Shown here: positions 27,995 through 38,029 of the stretch, piece by piece | Layout: every line of letters begins with the position of its first letter | How positions within the stretch are numbered: position 1 is the stretch's first letter | Assembly: GCF_037911135.1 (NCBI RefSeq) | Contig: NZ_JBBLYU010000002.1 | Location: 434,001-498,000, forward strand | DNA from: Phaeobacter sp. A36a-5a | GTDB taxonomy: Bacteria; Pseudomonadota; Alphaproteobacteria; Rhodobacterales; Rhodobacteraceae | Length of the DNA stretch: 64,000 nucleotides | Reading direction: 5' to 3' | Made by a program: the position numbers and the translations under genes | Notes under the pieces: generated by a model | Databases searched by the model: none | The model's input: only the letters and a program-made list of their open reading frames with translations | Told to the model about the DNA's origin: nothing

Positions 27995-28683
27995 GCCTGA
28001 AGCTTGGTGTGCCGTCCAAGGGACGGCTGATGGAAAAGACCTTCGAATGGTTTGCCAAACGCGGTATCATCCTGTCGCGTACCGGGTCGGATCGTGAATA
28101 TGCCGGTGCGGTTGATGGGATCGACGGCATTGATCTGGTGCTGCTGTCTGCCGGTGAGATGCCGCGCGAACTCGCAGCGGGGCGGATTCACCTGGGCGTC
28201 ACCGGTACTGATCTGGTGCAGGAAAAACTACCGCTCTGGGAACAGCAGGTCGAAGAGATTGCAGGCCTCGGCTTTGGTCACGCTGACCTGATCCTTGCTG
28301 TGCCGCAGATCTGGGTGGATGTCGAGACCATCGACGATCTGGACGCGGTCGCAGCGGCGTTTCGGGCCAAACACGGCCATCGGTTGCGGATCGCCACGAA
28401 ATACCATCGCCTGGTACGGGAATTCCTGATGGATGCCGGTGTCGCGGACTATCAGCTGGTTGATAGCCAGGGCGCGACCGAAGGGACCGTCAAGAACGAG
28501 ACCGCCGAAATGGTCGCAGACATCACATCAACTGGGGAGACCCTGCGGGCAAACCATCTGAAGCTGATGTCCGACGGGCTGATCCTGCGGTCGCAGGCAA
28601 CACTTTGGCGCAGCCGCGTGGCGAAATACAGCGCTGGTGAAAAAGCGTCTCTGAGCGAGCTTCTGAAACGTCTGCACGGTTGA
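27991..28683 (+). CDS. hisG: ATP phosphoribosyltransferase catalytic subunit (short form)
   Basis: A 230-residue enzyme for the first step of histidine synthesis. Its length is that of the short HisG, which needs HisZ, encoded just upstream. Seen: LGVPSKGRLMEKT at the N-terminus, the family signature region around AVPQIWVDVETIDDLD, and the PRPP loop ELVDSQGATEGT-like segment (about 150-165). A strong terminator follows. Confidence 0.95.
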   Translation: MSLKLGVPSKGRLMEKTFEWFAKRGIILSRTGSDREYAGAVDGIDGIDLVLLSAGEMPRELAAGRIHLGVTGTDLVQEKLPLWEQQVEEIAGLGFGHADLILAVPQIWVDVETIDDLDAVAAAFRAKHGHRLRIATKYHRLVREFLMDAGVADYQLVDSQGATEGTVKNETAEMVADITSTGETLRANHLKLMSDGLILRSQATLWRSRVAKYSAGEKASLSELLKRLHG

Positions 28684-28747
28684 TTGCGGCACGCCAACGT
28701 CGGCGGGCCTATCGGCGGGTTAGAGCCACATGTCTGCACATGCCTCC

Positions 28748-28790
28748 GAGAGGCCGCCCGCGCACCCCGTGGCGGCCTCTCTGTTCTTTT
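28748..28790 (+). terminator. Rho-independent terminator after hisSZG
   Basis: An 11-bp stem GAGAGGCCGCC/GGCGGCCTCTC with a 12-base loop, then TGTTCTTTT. The rest of the 333-base gap up to 29016 shows no gene and should hold the promoter of the next gene. Confidence 0.85.
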
Positions 28791-29016
28791 GTGGTGAGGG
28801 TTCGGTTAGGATCGCTTACCGGCGGCGCGACGGCTTGCGCGCCATTGGATCACGCAGATGTGCATCTCCCGCGAGCGGCGCCGCCAACCGCTCATTTGAA
28901 AATCTTCTGTCGGCCTCTACCTGAATACCTTGGGCACGGGGGGCGAGGGCCTGTTTGCGTGATCTCAGTATTGTGCATCTCGCCTCTCTTGGTCCGATCA
29001 ACAGGGAGAGACCGAT

Positions 29017-29679
29017 ATGATATCAACCAAAGCCGCTGCCAAAGCGGCACTCACCGCTATTCCGCTGCTTTTAGCTGCCAGCCCGGCGGCACTCGCCCAG
29101 GACACCAGCATGAGCTTCTTCGTGACCAGCGTCGGTTCGGGAAAAGGCGGCAATCTGGGTGGGCTTGAGGGTGCCGACGCCCATTGCACCAATCTCGCCG
29201 AGGCGGCAGGCGTCACTGGCAAAACCTGGCGCGCCTATCTCAGTACCCAGGAAGAGGGCAAGCGTGGTATCTCGGCACGTGACCGGATCGGAAGCGGCCC
29301 CTGGCATAACGCCAAAGGGGTGCAGATTGCCGCCAACCTCGATGAGCTGCACCTCAATCCGAATATCGTCAAATCCACAGGGCTGGATGAAAACGGCAAT
29401 CTGGTGAACGGGCGTGGTGACAAGCCAAATGTTCATGACCTGCTGACAGGGACCATGGCTGACGGCACGGCCTATTTCCCGTGGATGGAAGGCGACAAAA
29501 CCTGCAGCAACTGGACCAGCTCCGGCGAGGGCAGTGCAACGGTTGGGCATCATGACCGGCATGGTGGCGGCAATACATCTTGGAATGCGGCGCATGACTC
29601 GCGCGGCTGCTCGATGGAGGCGCTTGCGATGACCGGAGGAGCCGGCCTCTTCATGTGTTTTGCGACAAACGGCGGCTGA
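29017..29679 (+). CDS. Secreted lectin-like protein (DUF1554-type C-type-lectin fold)
   Basis: A 220-residue exported protein; signal peptide about 1-28 ([18 protein letters not shown]). The mature part has the pattern [20 protein letters not shown] with a cysteine shortly after, the WRAYLST segment, and paired cysteines near the end (CSNW, GCSMEA, FMCFA), as in the DUF1554/endostatin-like lectin families, which bind ligands outside the cell. Ligand unknown. Flanked by terminators on both sides, so it is monocistronic. Confidence 0.65.
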   Translation: MISTKAAAKAALTAIPLLLAASPAALAQDTSMSFFVTSVGSGKGGNLGGLEGADAHCTNLAEAAGVTGKTWRAYLSTQEEGKRGISARDRIGSGPWHNAKGVQIAANLDELHLNPNIVKSTGLDENGNLVNGRGDKPNVHDLLTGTMADGTAYFPWMEGDKTCSNWTSSGEGSATVGHHDRHGGGNTSWNAAHDSRGCSMEALAMTGGAGLFMCFATNGG

Positions 29680-29707
29680 CCTGTTCAGACCCAGCCCGAA
29701 AAACATA

Positions 29708-29731
29708 AAAGGCGCCCCAGGGCGCCTTTAT
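29708..29731. terminator. Bidirectional terminator
   Basis: AAAGGCGCC/GGCGCCTTT, a 9-bp stem with a 4-base loop, lies between the convergent lectin-like gene and tRNA-Pro and can serve both. Confidence 0.8.
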
Positions 29732-29734
29732 ATT

Positions 29735-29811
29735 TGGTCGGAGCGAGAGGATTCGAACCTCCGGCCCCTGCCTCCCGAAGACAGTGCTCTACCAGGCTGA
29801 GCTACGCTCCG
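29735..29811 (-). tRNA. tRNA-Pro (anticodon CGG)
   Basis: A 77-base cloverleaf on the minus strand: acceptor CGGAGCG/CGCTCCG, D loop with the GTAGCTCAGCCTGGTAGAGC pattern, anticodon stem CTGTC/GGCAG with loop TTCGGGA (anticodon CGG), T arm with GGTTCGAATCC, discriminator A and encoded CCA. Confidence 0.95.
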
Positions 29812-29854
29812 ACCGTGGCGCGGAATTACACGGCAGCGGCTGGATATGCAAGCC

Positions 29855-30811
29855 CTATTCCGCCGGTTTCTCCGGGCTTTGCCGTTTCAGCATGAGCGAC
29901 ACATTGGTGCCGCCAGCCGTGTACCCACGGGTCCGGGTGCGCAGAACCGGGGTGTTGTCCGAACGCCCGCCAAACGCTTCGCGCAACACGATGAAAATAC
30001 CGCTGGCAATAATGATCGCGGCACCGACCAGTGTCATCAAGTCGACCTTTTCATTGAACAGAACCACGCTGAATATCGTTGCCCAGATGATCTGTGAATA
30101 TTGCATGGGGGCGACAATCGCCGCCTCGCCAATGGTATAGGCGCTGACCGTCAGCAGGGTCGCGCAAAACCCGAACAGAGCGACGACCGCGATCCCGCTG
30201 AAGGTCACGCCATCCATGGGGACGTAGACCAGCGGCAGAGCCAGGCCCATAACCGCAAAGGTCATCAGCATCGGGTAGATCATCAATACCACCCGGCGTT
30301 CGTCGGCGCTGATTTTACGCAGTACAACCGATTGGAAGGCCGCACAGAGTGCGGCGAAGAGCGCCGCCGCATGACCGAGGCCAAAGCTGGTCGCACCGGG
30401 GCGCAAAACCACCATTACGCCGATGAACCCGACCACAACGGCCGCCAGCCGTGGCAAGCCGACACGTTCGCCCAGAATCGGGATCGACAGCAGTGTAATC
30501 AGAAGCGGCGTGGCAAATAGCAGGGCATAGGTCTCGGCGAGCGGCAGCTCTGAAAACGCATAAAAGGCGCTGGCCGGAATCACCGCCATCGTCGCCGACC
30601 GTGCCGTCATCCACCAGGGGTGGACCGGTCGCAGGTGGCCTTGGGTTGCATCCTTGACCAGCATCAGTACCAGCAGCGGAAATGACAGAAGACTGCTGAA
30701 GAACACCAGCTGAATCGGCGACACATCTGCGCCAAGCACCTTTACCACCACGTCGTGGGTTGAAAATATCGCATAGGCCAAAAGAGCAAGCAGGGCGGCT
30801 TTTATGTTCAT
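29855..30811 (-). CDS. DMT superfamily transporter (EamA family)
   Basis: A 318-residue membrane protein with about ten hydrophobic helices in two EamA repeats (1-135 and about 148-285), the usual layout of drug/metabolite exporters such as RhaT/YdcZ-like proteins. Conserved family features include PLLITLLSIPILGE at the end of the first repeat and QYSQIIWATIFSVVLFNE in the second. A hydrophilic tail of about 35 residues follows. Substrate cannot be inferred; neighbours give no hint. Confidence 0.88.
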   Translation of the reverse strand: MNIKAALLALLAYAIFSTHDVVVKVLGADVSPIQLVFFSSLLSFPLLVLMLVKDATQGHLRPVHPWWMTARSATMAVIPASAFYAFSELPLAETYALLFATPLLITLLSIPILGERVGLPRLAAVVVGFIGVMVVLRPGATSFGLGHAAALFAALCAAFQSVVLRKISADERRVVLMIYPMLMTFAVMGLALPLVYVPMDGVTFSGIAVVALFGFCATLLTVSAYTIGEAAIVAPMQYSQIIWATIFSVVLFNEKVDLMTLVGAAIIIASGIFIVLREAFGGRSDNTPVLRTRTRGYTAGGTNVSLMLKRQSPEKPAE

Positions 30812-30980
30812 GGGACAATCCGACTAAGCGCAACAGGGCGGGGGAGCTTTTGCACTATAGCGCTAACATTATCAGGAAAATACTAAAACCCGTTCGCGCG
30901 CATGGAACCGCACGCCCTAGGTTCGCCGGCCTCCTGCACCGCGGATATGAAGGTCCGGCGAGGGCTGGCTACGGTGCTGC

Positions 30981-31000
30981 GAGGGCCCGATATGGCCCTC
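30981..31000 (-). terminator. Hairpin after leuB
   Basis: GAGGGCC-CGATAT-GGCCCTC, a 7-bp stem 24 bases beyond the leuB stop, lacks a T run on the minus strand, so it is only a weak terminator candidate. Confidence 0.35.
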
Positions 31001-31023
31001 GCGCTGATCAATGGACCGAAACC

Positions 31024-32127
31024 TTACAGGCTCGCGTCGAGCGCGCCGATGATCGCATCGCCCATGTCCGAGGTGCTGATCGGCGATACGCCTTCTTCGC
31101 CCAGCAGGTCGGCGGTGCGGTGGCCATCAGCGAGAACTTTTTCGACCGCCGCTTCAAGACGATCAGCCTCGGCGCCCTGATCAAAGCTGTAGCGCAGCGC
31201 CATGGCAAAGCTGAGGATACAGGCGATCGGGTTGGCCTTGCCCTGGCCCGCGATATCCGGGGCGGAGCCATGAACCGGCTCATAAAGCGCTTTTGGACGG
31301 CCATTGGCCATCGGTGCGCCAAGGGACGCAGAGGGCAACATGCCCAGGCTGCCGGTCAGCATAGCAGCACAGTCGGACAGGATGTCACCGAACAGGTTAT
31401 CGGTCAGGATCACGTCAAACTGCTTGGGTGCGCGCACCAGCTGCATGGCGCCATTATCGGCATACATGTGGGACAGCTCGACCTCGGGATAGTCCGCAGC
31501 AACGCGGGTCACCACCTCGCGCCACAGGATGCCGGATTCCATCACGTTGGCTTTTTCCATCGAGCAGAGTTTCTTGTTCCGGCGCATCGCCAGTTCGAAC
31601 GCAGAGCGGGCGGCGCGCTCGATCTCCGACTCCGTATAGCGCTGGGTATTGATGCCGACACGCTCATTGCCCTCTTCGAAGATGCCGCGCGGCTCGCCGA
31701 AATAGACGCCGGAGGTCAGTTCGCGCACGATCATGATATCGAGACCCGCGACGATATCCTTCTTCAGCGAGGAGAAATCCGCCAGCGCGTCAAAGCACTG
31801 CGCCGGGCGCAGGTTGGAGTAGAGATCCATCTCCTTGCGCAGGCGCAGCAGCCCACGCTCCGGCTTCACAGAGAAGTCGAGATCGTCGTATTTCGGGCCA
31901 CCCACGGCGCCCAGCAGGACAGCGTCGACCTCTTGCGCCTTTGCCATGGTCTCATCCGCCAGCGGTTTGCCGTGCACGTCATAGGCGGCACCACCGACCA
32001 GATCCTCGCTCACATCGAACTGTAGATCGCGCTTTTCGCCATACCAGGTAATGACCTTGCGGACCTCGGCCATGACTTCGGGGCCGATCCCGTCGCCGGG
32101 CAGAATCAGAATCGATGGGTTGGACAT
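31024..32127 (-). CDS. leuB: 3-isopropylmalate dehydrogenase
   Basis: A 367-residue NAD-dependent enzyme of leucine synthesis. Seen: [14 protein letters not shown], the substrate-binding [19 protein letters not shown] region, the family signature around [15 protein letters not shown], and [14 protein letters not shown]. The ATG at 32127 gives the standard N-terminus; upstream residues from 32184 are not conserved-looking. It is separated from leuCD by about 3.5 kb but lies on the same strand. Confidence 0.96.
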   Translation of the reverse strand: MSNPSILILPGDGIGPEVMAEVRKVITWYGEKRDLQFDVSEDLVGGAAYDVHGKPLADETMAKAQEVDAVLLGAVGGPKYDDLDFSVKPERGLLRLRKEMDLYSNLRPAQCFDALADFSSLKKDIVAGLDIMIVRELTSGVYFGEPRGIFEEGNERVGINTQRYTESEIERAARSAFELAMRRNKKLCSMEKANVMESGILWREVVTRVAADYPEVELSHMYADNGAMQLVRAPKQFDVILTDNLFGDILSDCAAMLTGSLGMLPSASLGAPMANGRPKALYEPVHGSAPDIAGQGKANPIACILSFAMALRYSFDQGAEADRLEAAVEKVLADGHRTADLLGEEGVSPISTSDMGDAIIGALDASL

Positions 32128-32265
32128 AGGGATACTCCTTGAAAGCTTGCAGCCGGGGGTAACGGCACATCGCCCGTGGGTCAATGTTCCGGGCGCATAT
32201 AGCGCGCCATCGCTTTGTTTTTATGGCTGAGAGGGCGGTTCCTGCGCCATCTTGTTGCCGTGACC

Positions 32266-33333
32266 TTAGTTCTGGATTTGCAAATCTGTCCAGACCAGAG
32301 CGTGACGGCTGGCTGGGCGCTCAGAACCGCTATAGCGCTCCGCGATGTCTTCGGCCCATATCAGTCCCGAGGCGACGACCTGCGCAGACTGTGACGGGAG
32401 GATGTAGTCTACGCGCATACGGCCGGATCTGCCCCAGTTTACGGTTTCCGCGCCTCCGGTCTGATCCACCGGGCGCGGGTCCTGTAGTCTTGGGTCGCGG
32501 AGCAGATCTGCAATGGCCTGCCGATAGCCAGCCCCCCGGTCGGGATCAAGGTTCGCACCGCCCGCGATAACCCAGGGTTCGGCGGGAACGGGGCCAAGCC
32601 GGCCATCCAGCAACACCTGCCAGAGCCGGATCTCATCCCGGTTGCGCAACGCGTTACGACCCTCAGGGCCGTCAAACAGCGGCGGTGTCGCCTGAAAGGT
32701 CAGGACAGACAGTTCAGAACCATCGGGCAACAGGATCGGGACGATCCAATGGCCGGTGCTTGGCAGGCGCTGGATCGCTAGCGCCTGTGGGCTGGGAAAC
32801 GGACGACCATCGGGGTGGGCAGGAAGGATGGCTCCGGGAAGATCCCGCCACAGCAGATCGGAGAGATCGCGCGCCTTGGCATGCAGGATAGGAAACCGCG
32901 ACAGCAACGCAAGCCCGCCCTGTCCGGTGAACCGGCCATAGCCCTGCGCATCCCGGGCGGTCGAAGGCTCCCCGTCTCCGTCCATGTCCAGCCCGGTGTG
33001 CAACCCGCTATTGGGACGTGGGGCATAGATGTGATCATAGCGGGGCAGGCGTTTGTCCAGCTGATCGCGCAGTTCGGCGATGGCGTGACCATCGTGATCC
33101 CAATCAATGCCCTGCAACAGCAGGATATCAGCCTCTGCCGCACTTAGGCTGTCCAGAATGGCGGTGATTTGTGGATCTTCGCCGCGGCGTAGATCGCGCA
33201 GCAATAAACCCGGCCCCTTGCGCGACAGCTCGGTGTTGAAACTGGCGATACGGATCAGTGGCTTGACCTGGGGCTGGGCATGACAAATCAGCGGAAAGAG
33301 GGCGGCCAACAGCAGGGTGGCCAGCGCTCTCAT
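32266..33333 (-). CDS. Secreted endonuclease/exonuclease/phosphatase-family protein
   Basis: A 355-residue exported protein (signal about 1-19, ending CHAQ). The EEP fold is visible from IRIASFNTELSRKG through LLLQGIDWDHDG (where most family members have E for metal binding, here Q), GGLALLSRFPI, LTFQATPP, the IAGGANLDPDRG segment and the terminal RVDYILPS...SRHALVW. Several catalytic positions differ from nucleases (LLQGID for LLQEVD, GGANLD for GGDFN), so the substrate is unclear. It overlaps the upstream membrane-protein gene by four bases. Confidence 0.78.
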   Translation of the reverse strand: MRALATLLLAALFPLICHAQPQVKPLIRIASFNTELSRKGPGLLLRDLRRGEDPQITAILDSLSAAEADILLLQGIDWDHDGHAIAELRDQLDKRLPRYDHIYAPRPNSGLHTGLDMDGDGEPSTARDAQGYGRFTGQGGLALLSRFPILHAKARDLSDLLWRDLPGAILPAHPDGRPFPSPQALAIQRLPSTGHWIVPILLPDGSELSVLTFQATPPLFDGPEGRNALRNRDEIRLWQVLLDGRLGPVPAEPWVIAGGANLDPDRGAGYRQAIADLLRDPRLQDPRPVDQTGGAETVNWGRSGRMRVDYILPSQSAQVVASGLIWAEDIAERYSGSERPASRHALVWTDLQIQN

Positions 33334-34163
33334 GCGGTCTGCAACGCCTCGGAACTGGCGTATGCAGCGCGGCGCTTCTGTGCGATCAGGTCGGAGACGC
33401 GCAGCATCGCAAGACCGCGCATCACCATGGAGGCAGGCACAAACGCCCAGGCGGCGACGACCCAGACCAGCGTCTGCGGGGCGGACAAAAGACCGGGATC
33501 GACCAGGCCCGAGGCCAGTTTCACAACGGCCGGAAGCGCAAAGGGAAAAAGCACCCCGCCAACAATATTGATGCGCGCATCCCGTTGCAGTCGTTCGACC
33601 ACATCGCCGCCGGTTGTCGGGTCAAAGAGCGGCAGATTTGTCCAGACGTTGAATGGCCCATTGCCGAGCGGCCAGTCATAAAGCCGGATCGCCAAAGCAA
33701 AACCAGTGATCGCAAGCAGTGCAACGATATAGGTCAGCGCTGCCGCTGCCATCACCCGGGTCACCAGTTCAGGCTCCACATGGGCTGGCATCATCAACCC
33801 GATAAGCTGGACGGGGGAAAAGGCAAAATCCAGCGTAGTTCCTAACCAGGAGGCCAGCCCATGCACCAGCGACGTCAGGGCTGTTGCCTCGATCGGGTGG
33901 CGCGCCAGCAGACTGACCAGGATGACAATCAGCGCCAAGGCGATAAACCGCATTCGGTTCAGCGGCGGGGCTTCGCGAAACTCGACGAAACTGGGGTAGC
34001 TTGAGAAATATTCGGCAAAAGTCAGCGCCGCTGCGAGGATCGCAAGAAGGGCAATCACCTCCGGTGATCTGGTTGCCGTATCCGGCAACAACAGCGATGG
34101 CATTGCGATCAACAATGCAACAAAGATGCCGCGGATGGCCGCGCCTGTAATCCGTGCAATCAC
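33330..34163 (-). CDS. Multipass membrane protein, function unknown
   Basis: A 277-residue protein with about six hydrophobic helices (around 13-30, 38-55, 70-90, 137-160, 205-225, 232-250). No catalytic motif is recognised. Conserved-looking soluble loops include LYDWPLGNGPFNVWTNLPLFDP. Its stop overlaps the start of the secreted phosphodiesterase-fold gene (ATGA), so the two are translated together and probably act at the same membrane. Confidence 0.75.
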   Translation of the reverse strand: MIARITGAAIRGIFVALLIAMPSLLLPDTATRSPEVIALLAILAAALTFAEYFSSYPSFVEFREAPPLNRMRFIALALIVILVSLLARHPIEATALTSLVHGLASWLGTTLDFAFSPVQLIGLMMPAHVEPELVTRVMAAAALTYIVALLAITGFALAIRLYDWPLGNGPFNVWTNLPLFDPTTGGDVVERLQRDARINIVGGVLFPFALPAVVKLASGLVDPGLLSAPQTLVWVVAAWAFVPASMVMRGLAMLRVSDLIAQKRRAAYASSEALQTA

Positions 34164-34544
34164 GCTTCGATCCCTTCAAACTGGACTGGCCGGTGCATTG
34201 CCGTGCCGTTGTTCCAACTTGATGCTCGGAGTCGTTTCTTGGTGAAACGTTGTTGCCGAGCGCTGCCTCATTTCTGCCTTATTTCTGCCTGTCAGCGGGA
34301 ATTTGCTCAAGTTTGATGACGTGATTTGGGATCCTTCCGTGTACTTTGGGTTGCAGACTGGTGCCGGTTTGCATCAGTTGCATATCTTGAGTTGCAATGA
34401 AAACAACGGCTTATCGACTTCTTCACAAGATATTGTGGAATGTCAGCCGTAAAGGGCTAGCAGAATCGTTTCACGGGACGAGGGGACGCAGCTCAGTCCA
34501 GTCAGCGCACTGACAACCGCCGCACCGATCTGACCGGGGGAGCC
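34164..34544. other. 381-base AT-richer divergent promoter region
   Basis: No gene seen. It holds a tandem 11-base repeat (ATTTCTGCCTT/ATTTCTGCCTG, 34270-34291), four TTGCA words (34351, 34369, 34378, 34392) and an imperfect dyad TTCACAA/TTGTGGAA (34422-34440). These may be protein-binding sites for the flanking divergent genes. Confidence 0.4.
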
Positions 34545-35519
34545 ATGACCAGCGAGATTGCCGCACGTTACACCAGATTCGCGCAGGTGGAGGCTGCAGG
34601 TCAGTCGCTGATTTACGAACGGCTTGCATTGCAGGTGGCCCGCTCGCCGCGCTGTCTGGCGTTCCTGTCAGCGCTCCCTGCGGATCGCCAGCAACCGAAT
34701 CTGCTGTTCGCGGCACTGCGTTCGGTTACAGGCGATATCCCATGCGATGACCGGCTGGATAGGGCAATCCACGAGCAGGGGGATGATATCGCAGCCGTGA
34801 TGCTGTGCCGGACAACCCAGACGAACGAGCCGGGACGCTGTGCGGTCCTGTTGCCCGTATTGGCCCAGATCACGGGACCGATTGCCCTGATTGAGGTCGG
34901 AGCATCCGCAGGGCTTTGTCTGTTGCCGGACTACTATGGCTATGATTGGGAAGGTTATCAGCTGCCGCCGTCGCAGCAAATCGGGGTTCGTGCCCCTGTG
35001 ATGATCTGCAATGCGTCACCCGGTACACCTTTGCCGCGGGCGCATCCCGAAATCATCTGGCGCGCGGGGCTGGATCTGAACCCGCTTGATGTCAATTGCG
35101 AGGCGGATGTCCGCTGGCTCGAACACCTGATATGGCCCGAACATCAGTCGCGCCTCGACAGGCTGCGCGCCGCTATCGCCGTCGCCAGGAAGGCTCCTCC
35201 GTCGATTGTCGCCGGGGATCTGACCCAGGATCTGCCTGCTCTAATTGCCAAGGCACCTTCCGAGGCGACGGTTGTCGTCTTTCATACAGCGGTGGTGACT
35301 TATGTTGCCGATCAGGGCCAGCGCGACGCCTTCGCGGAAATGATGTTGAACAGCGGGGCGATCTGGATCAGCAACGAGGGTACGCGGGTCTTCCCGCAGT
35401 TTGCGGACCGTGCGGGACCGGTGCGGGACAATATGTTTCTGCTGACGCAGAATGGCCATCCGCTGGCCTGGACCGGCCCGCATGGCCAGGCGATCGAGTG
35501 GCTGCCAGAAAATCGTTGA
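34545..35519 (+). CDS. DUF2332 family protein
   Basis: A 324-residue soluble protein. The opening ARYTRFAQVEAAGQSLIYERLA and the segment ALIEVGASAGLCLLPDYYGYDW match the DUF2332 pattern; the glycine-rich EVGASAGL resembles the SAM-binding motif I of class I methyltransferases, and VVVFHTAVVTYV resembles motif IV. A methyltransferase-like fold is thus likely, substrate unknown. The start has a GGGGGAG site. A terminator follows. Confidence 0.8.
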   Translation: MTSEIAARYTRFAQVEAAGQSLIYERLALQVARSPRCLAFLSALPADRQQPNLLFAALRSVTGDIPCDDRLDRAIHEQGDDIAAVMLCRTTQTNEPGRCAVLLPVLAQITGPIALIEVGASAGLCLLPDYYGYDWEGYQLPPSQQIGVRAPVMICNASPGTPLPRAHPEIIWRAGLDLNPLDVNCEADVRWLEHLIWPEHQSRLDRLRAAIAVARKAPPSIVAGDLTQDLPALIAKAPSEATVVVFHTAVVTYVADQGQRDAFAEMMLNSGAIWISNEGTRVFPQFADRAGPVRDNMFLLTQNGHPLAWTGPHGQAIEWLPENR

Positions 35520-35562
35520 AACCTCGAGTTTGCCGATTTTCGCCCGCGATCCGCCTCATTGA

Positions 35563-35589
35563 AAAAGCCGCCCATGCGGGGCGGCTTTT
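35563..35589. terminator. Bidirectional terminator between DUF2332 gene and leuD
   Basis: AAAAGCCGCCC/GGGCGGCTTTT, an 11-bp stem with a five-base loop, flanked by A and T runs so that it works on both strands. Confidence 0.85.
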
Positions 35590-35617
35590 CTGTGCATAGT
35601 CGGTTTGAACCGTCGGG

Positions 35618-36223
35618 TCAGACCCAGGGGCGCTCCTGCGCGGCCTTGTCTTCAAAGCTGGCGATGGACGCGGATTTTTCCAAGGTCAGGCCGATATCAT
35701 CCAGCCCGTTCAGCAGACAGTGCTTGCGGTGACCGTCGACTTCAAATGCGACGACTTCGCCGTCGGAGGTGGTGATTTCCTGTGCTTCCAGATCCACGGT
35801 CATACGGGCATTCTCACCCTTCTCCGCGTCCTTCATCAGCAGATCAACCTGCTCCTGCGGCAATACGATGGGCAGGATCCCGTTTTTGAAGCAGTTGTTG
35901 TAGAAGATGTCCGCAAAGGAGGTCGAGATCACGCATTTGATACCGAAATCCTTGATCGCCCAGGGCGCATGTTCGCGCGAGGAGCCACATCCAAAATTGT
36001 CGCCTGCAACCAGAATCTCGGCGTTGCGATACTGCGGCTTGTTCAGCACGAAATCCGCAATCTCAGACCCATCGCGGTTGTAGCGCATCTCATCGAACAG
36101 ATTCTTGCCAAACCCGGTGCGCTGAATGGACTTCAGAAACACCTTCGGGATGATCATGTCGGTGTCGATATTGACGAGCGGCATCGGTGCGGCGACGCCG
36201 GTGAGTTTTTGAAACTTATCCAT
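35618..36223 (-). CDS. leuD: 3-isopropylmalate dehydratase small subunit
   Basis: A 201-residue subunit that supplies the swivelling substrate-binding domain of isopropylmalate isomerase. Seen: [15 protein letters not shown] and the conserved [15 protein letters not shown] loop. It follows leuC by 12 bases and is followed by a terminator, so leuC-leuD form an operon. Confidence 0.96.
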   Translation of the reverse strand: MDKFQKLTGVAAPMPLVNIDTDMIIPKVFLKSIQRTGFGKNLFDEMRYNRDGSEIADFVLNKPQYRNAEILVAGDNFGCGSSREHAPWAIKDFGIKCVISTSFADIFYNNCFKNGILPIVLPQEQVDLLMKDAEKGENARMTVDLEAQEITTSDGEVVAFEVDGHRKHCLLNGLDDIGLTLEKSASIASFEDKAAQERPWV

Positions 36224-36235
36224 TGGGCGTATTCC

Positions 36236-37639
36236 TTACATCAGCTCGCGAATATCGGTCAGCTTGCCGGTCAGCGCGGCAGCGGCAGCCATGGCAGGCG
36301 ACACCAGATGGGTGCGGCCCTTGTAGCCCTGACGCCCCTCGAAGTTGCGGTTCGAAGTGGCGGCGCAACGCTCGCCCTCGGACAGCTGATCGGGGTTCAT
36401 CGCCAGACACATGGAACACCCCGCAAGGCGCCATTCAAACCCGGCCTCGGCAAAGATCTCGGCCAGGCCTTCCTCCTCGGCCTGAGCGCGGACCAGACCG
36501 GAACCCGGTACGATCATCGCACGCATGCCTTCCTTGATCTTCTTGCCCTTCACCACCTCAGCAACAGCGCGCAGATCTTCGATGCGGCCATTGGTGCAGG
36601 AGCCGATGAACACGGTGTCGATTTCGATGTCAGTGAGCTTCTGGCCGGGGGTCAGCCCCATGTATTCGATCGAGCGGCGCGCGGCTTCAACCTTGCCGCC
36701 CTCGAAATCCTCGGGGTTCGGCACCACGCCGGTGATCGGCAGCACGTCCTCAGGGCTGGTGCCCCAGGTCACAACCGGCTCGATATCTTCGCCCTTCAGG
36801 GTGACGACCTTGTTGAAATGAGCGCCCTCGTCGGTGTAAAGCGTCTTCCACCAGTTCAGCGCCGCTTCCCACTGAGCGCCCTTCGGGGCGTGCGGGCGAC
36901 CTTTGACATAGTCAAAGGTGGTCTCGTCCGGTGCGATGAGGCCTGCGCGAGCGCCGCCTTCGATTGCCATGTTGCAGACGGTCATGCGGCCTTCCATCGA
37001 CAGGTCGCGGATCGCTTCACCGCAGTATTCGATGACATAGCCGGTGCCGCCGGCGGTGCCGGTCTCGCCGATCACCGCCAGGGTGATGTCCTTGGCAGTC
37101 ACACCCGGCTTCAGCTTGCCGGTGATCTCCACCTTCATGTTCTTGGACTTTTTCTGGATCAGCGTCTGGGTGGCCAGCACATGCTCCACCTCGGAGGTGC
37201 CGATGCCATGTGCCAGCGCGCCGAAGGCACCGTGGGTGGCGGTGTGGCTGTCGCCGCAGACCACGGTCATGCCGGGCAGGGTCCAACCCTGTTCCGGGCC
37301 AACGATATGCACGATGCCCTGGCGAATGTCATCCACCGGGTAGTAATGCACGCCGAATTCGCGGGCGTTCTTGTCGAGCGCCTCGACCTGGATGCGGCTT
37401 TCCTCGTTTTCGATGCCTTTGGCACGGTCGAGCGTGGTCGGCACGTTATGGTCCGGCACCGCGATGGTCTTCTCGGGCGCGTGCACCTTGCGGCCCGCCA
37501 GGCGCAGGCCTTCGAACGCCTGCGGGCTGGTCACTTCGTGAACCAGGTGGCGGTCGATATAGAGCAGGCAGGTGCCATCCTCTGCTTCATGCGCGACATG
37601 CGCATCCCAGATTTTATCGTAGAGCGTCTTGGGGGACAT
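36236..37639 (-). CDS. leuC: 3-isopropylmalate dehydratase large subunit
   Basis: A 467-residue aconitase-family enzyme with a [4Fe-4S] cluster held by cysteines in [13 protein letters not shown] and [12 protein letters not shown]. It isomerises 2- to 3-isopropylmalate in leucine synthesis. The ATG at 37639 gives [15 protein letters not shown], the common N-terminus; the longer frame from 37729 is rejected. Divergent from the MscS gene. Confidence 0.96.
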   Translation of the reverse strand: MSPKTLYDKIWDAHVAHEAEDGTCLLYIDRHLVHEVTSPQAFEGLRLAGRKVHAPEKTIAVPDHNVPTTLDRAKGIENEESRIQVEALDKNAREFGVHYYPVDDIRQGIVHIVGPEQGWTLPGMTVVCGDSHTATHGAFGALAHGIGTSEVEHVLATQTLIQKKSKNMKVEITGKLKPGVTAKDITLAVIGETGTAGGTGYVIEYCGEAIRDLSMEGRMTVCNMAIEGGARAGLIAPDETTFDYVKGRPHAPKGAQWEAALNWWKTLYTDEGAHFNKVVTLKGEDIEPVVTWGTSPEDVLPITGVVPNPEDFEGGKVEAARRSIEYMGLTPGQKLTDIEIDTVFIGSCTNGRIEDLRAVAEVVKGKKIKEGMRAMIVPGSGLVRAQAEEEGLAEIFAEAGFEWRLAGCSMCLAMNPDQLSEGERCAATSNRNFEGRQGYKGRTHLVSPAMAAAAALTGKLTDIRELM

Positions 37640-38029
37640 GAGTCCTCTCCCGTAGTTTTTGGAATGTAGCTGGCAAAAGGGCTTGGCGGCAGCCTTATAG
37701 CCGCGCCAGAACCGTGCGGGCGGCGCCAAAGAACCGTTCGCGCAGGCGCGCGCGGTCTTGCAGTTCGATATGATGGGCCAAAACGAGCGTCATGAGCGCT
37801 GGGATACCGCGCTACGCCACGGCAATCAAGATTCGTTCTGAGCGGTCAGCCCGTCATGACCGCGCCATTCGCCCGGCGCGCGTCGTGCCAATGGCGGTTA
37901 ATGAAGCTACTGTCGCCGGGTGGGCGGACCTACCGCGTTGCAAAAACAACCAAATCTTTGACAGGCCTGGCCGCGACCCCTTGCTTTTGGCAGGTCTCTA
38001 TCGGCATCCTGAAAAGCAGGAGGCGCGTC
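37640..38029. other. 390-base divergent region between leuC and the MscS gene
   Basis: It must hold the promoters of both genes. On the minus strand a 32-codon frame (37793 to 37695) starts ATGACGCTCGTT, but it has no clear ribosome site and only scattered leucines, so I do not call it a leu leader peptide. Nothing else is supported. Confidence 0.4.

Noticed and set aside
30760-32025. 421-codon open frame opposite leuB
   Set aside because: It covers leuB antisense and shows no protein family pattern.
34351-34396. Four TTGCA words considered as a regulator array
   Set aside because: Spacings are irregular (18, 9 and 14 bases), so I only note them in the gap description.
35720-37669. 649-codon open frame opposite leuC and leuD
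   Set aside because: It is a shadow of the leuC/leuD genes in GC-rich DNA; composition is histidine- and glycine-rich with no recognisable domain.
37695-37793. 32-codon minus-strand frame upstream of leuC, considered as a leader peptide
   Set aside because: Leucines are scattered rather than clustered, no ribosome site is clear and no attenuator hairpins follow.
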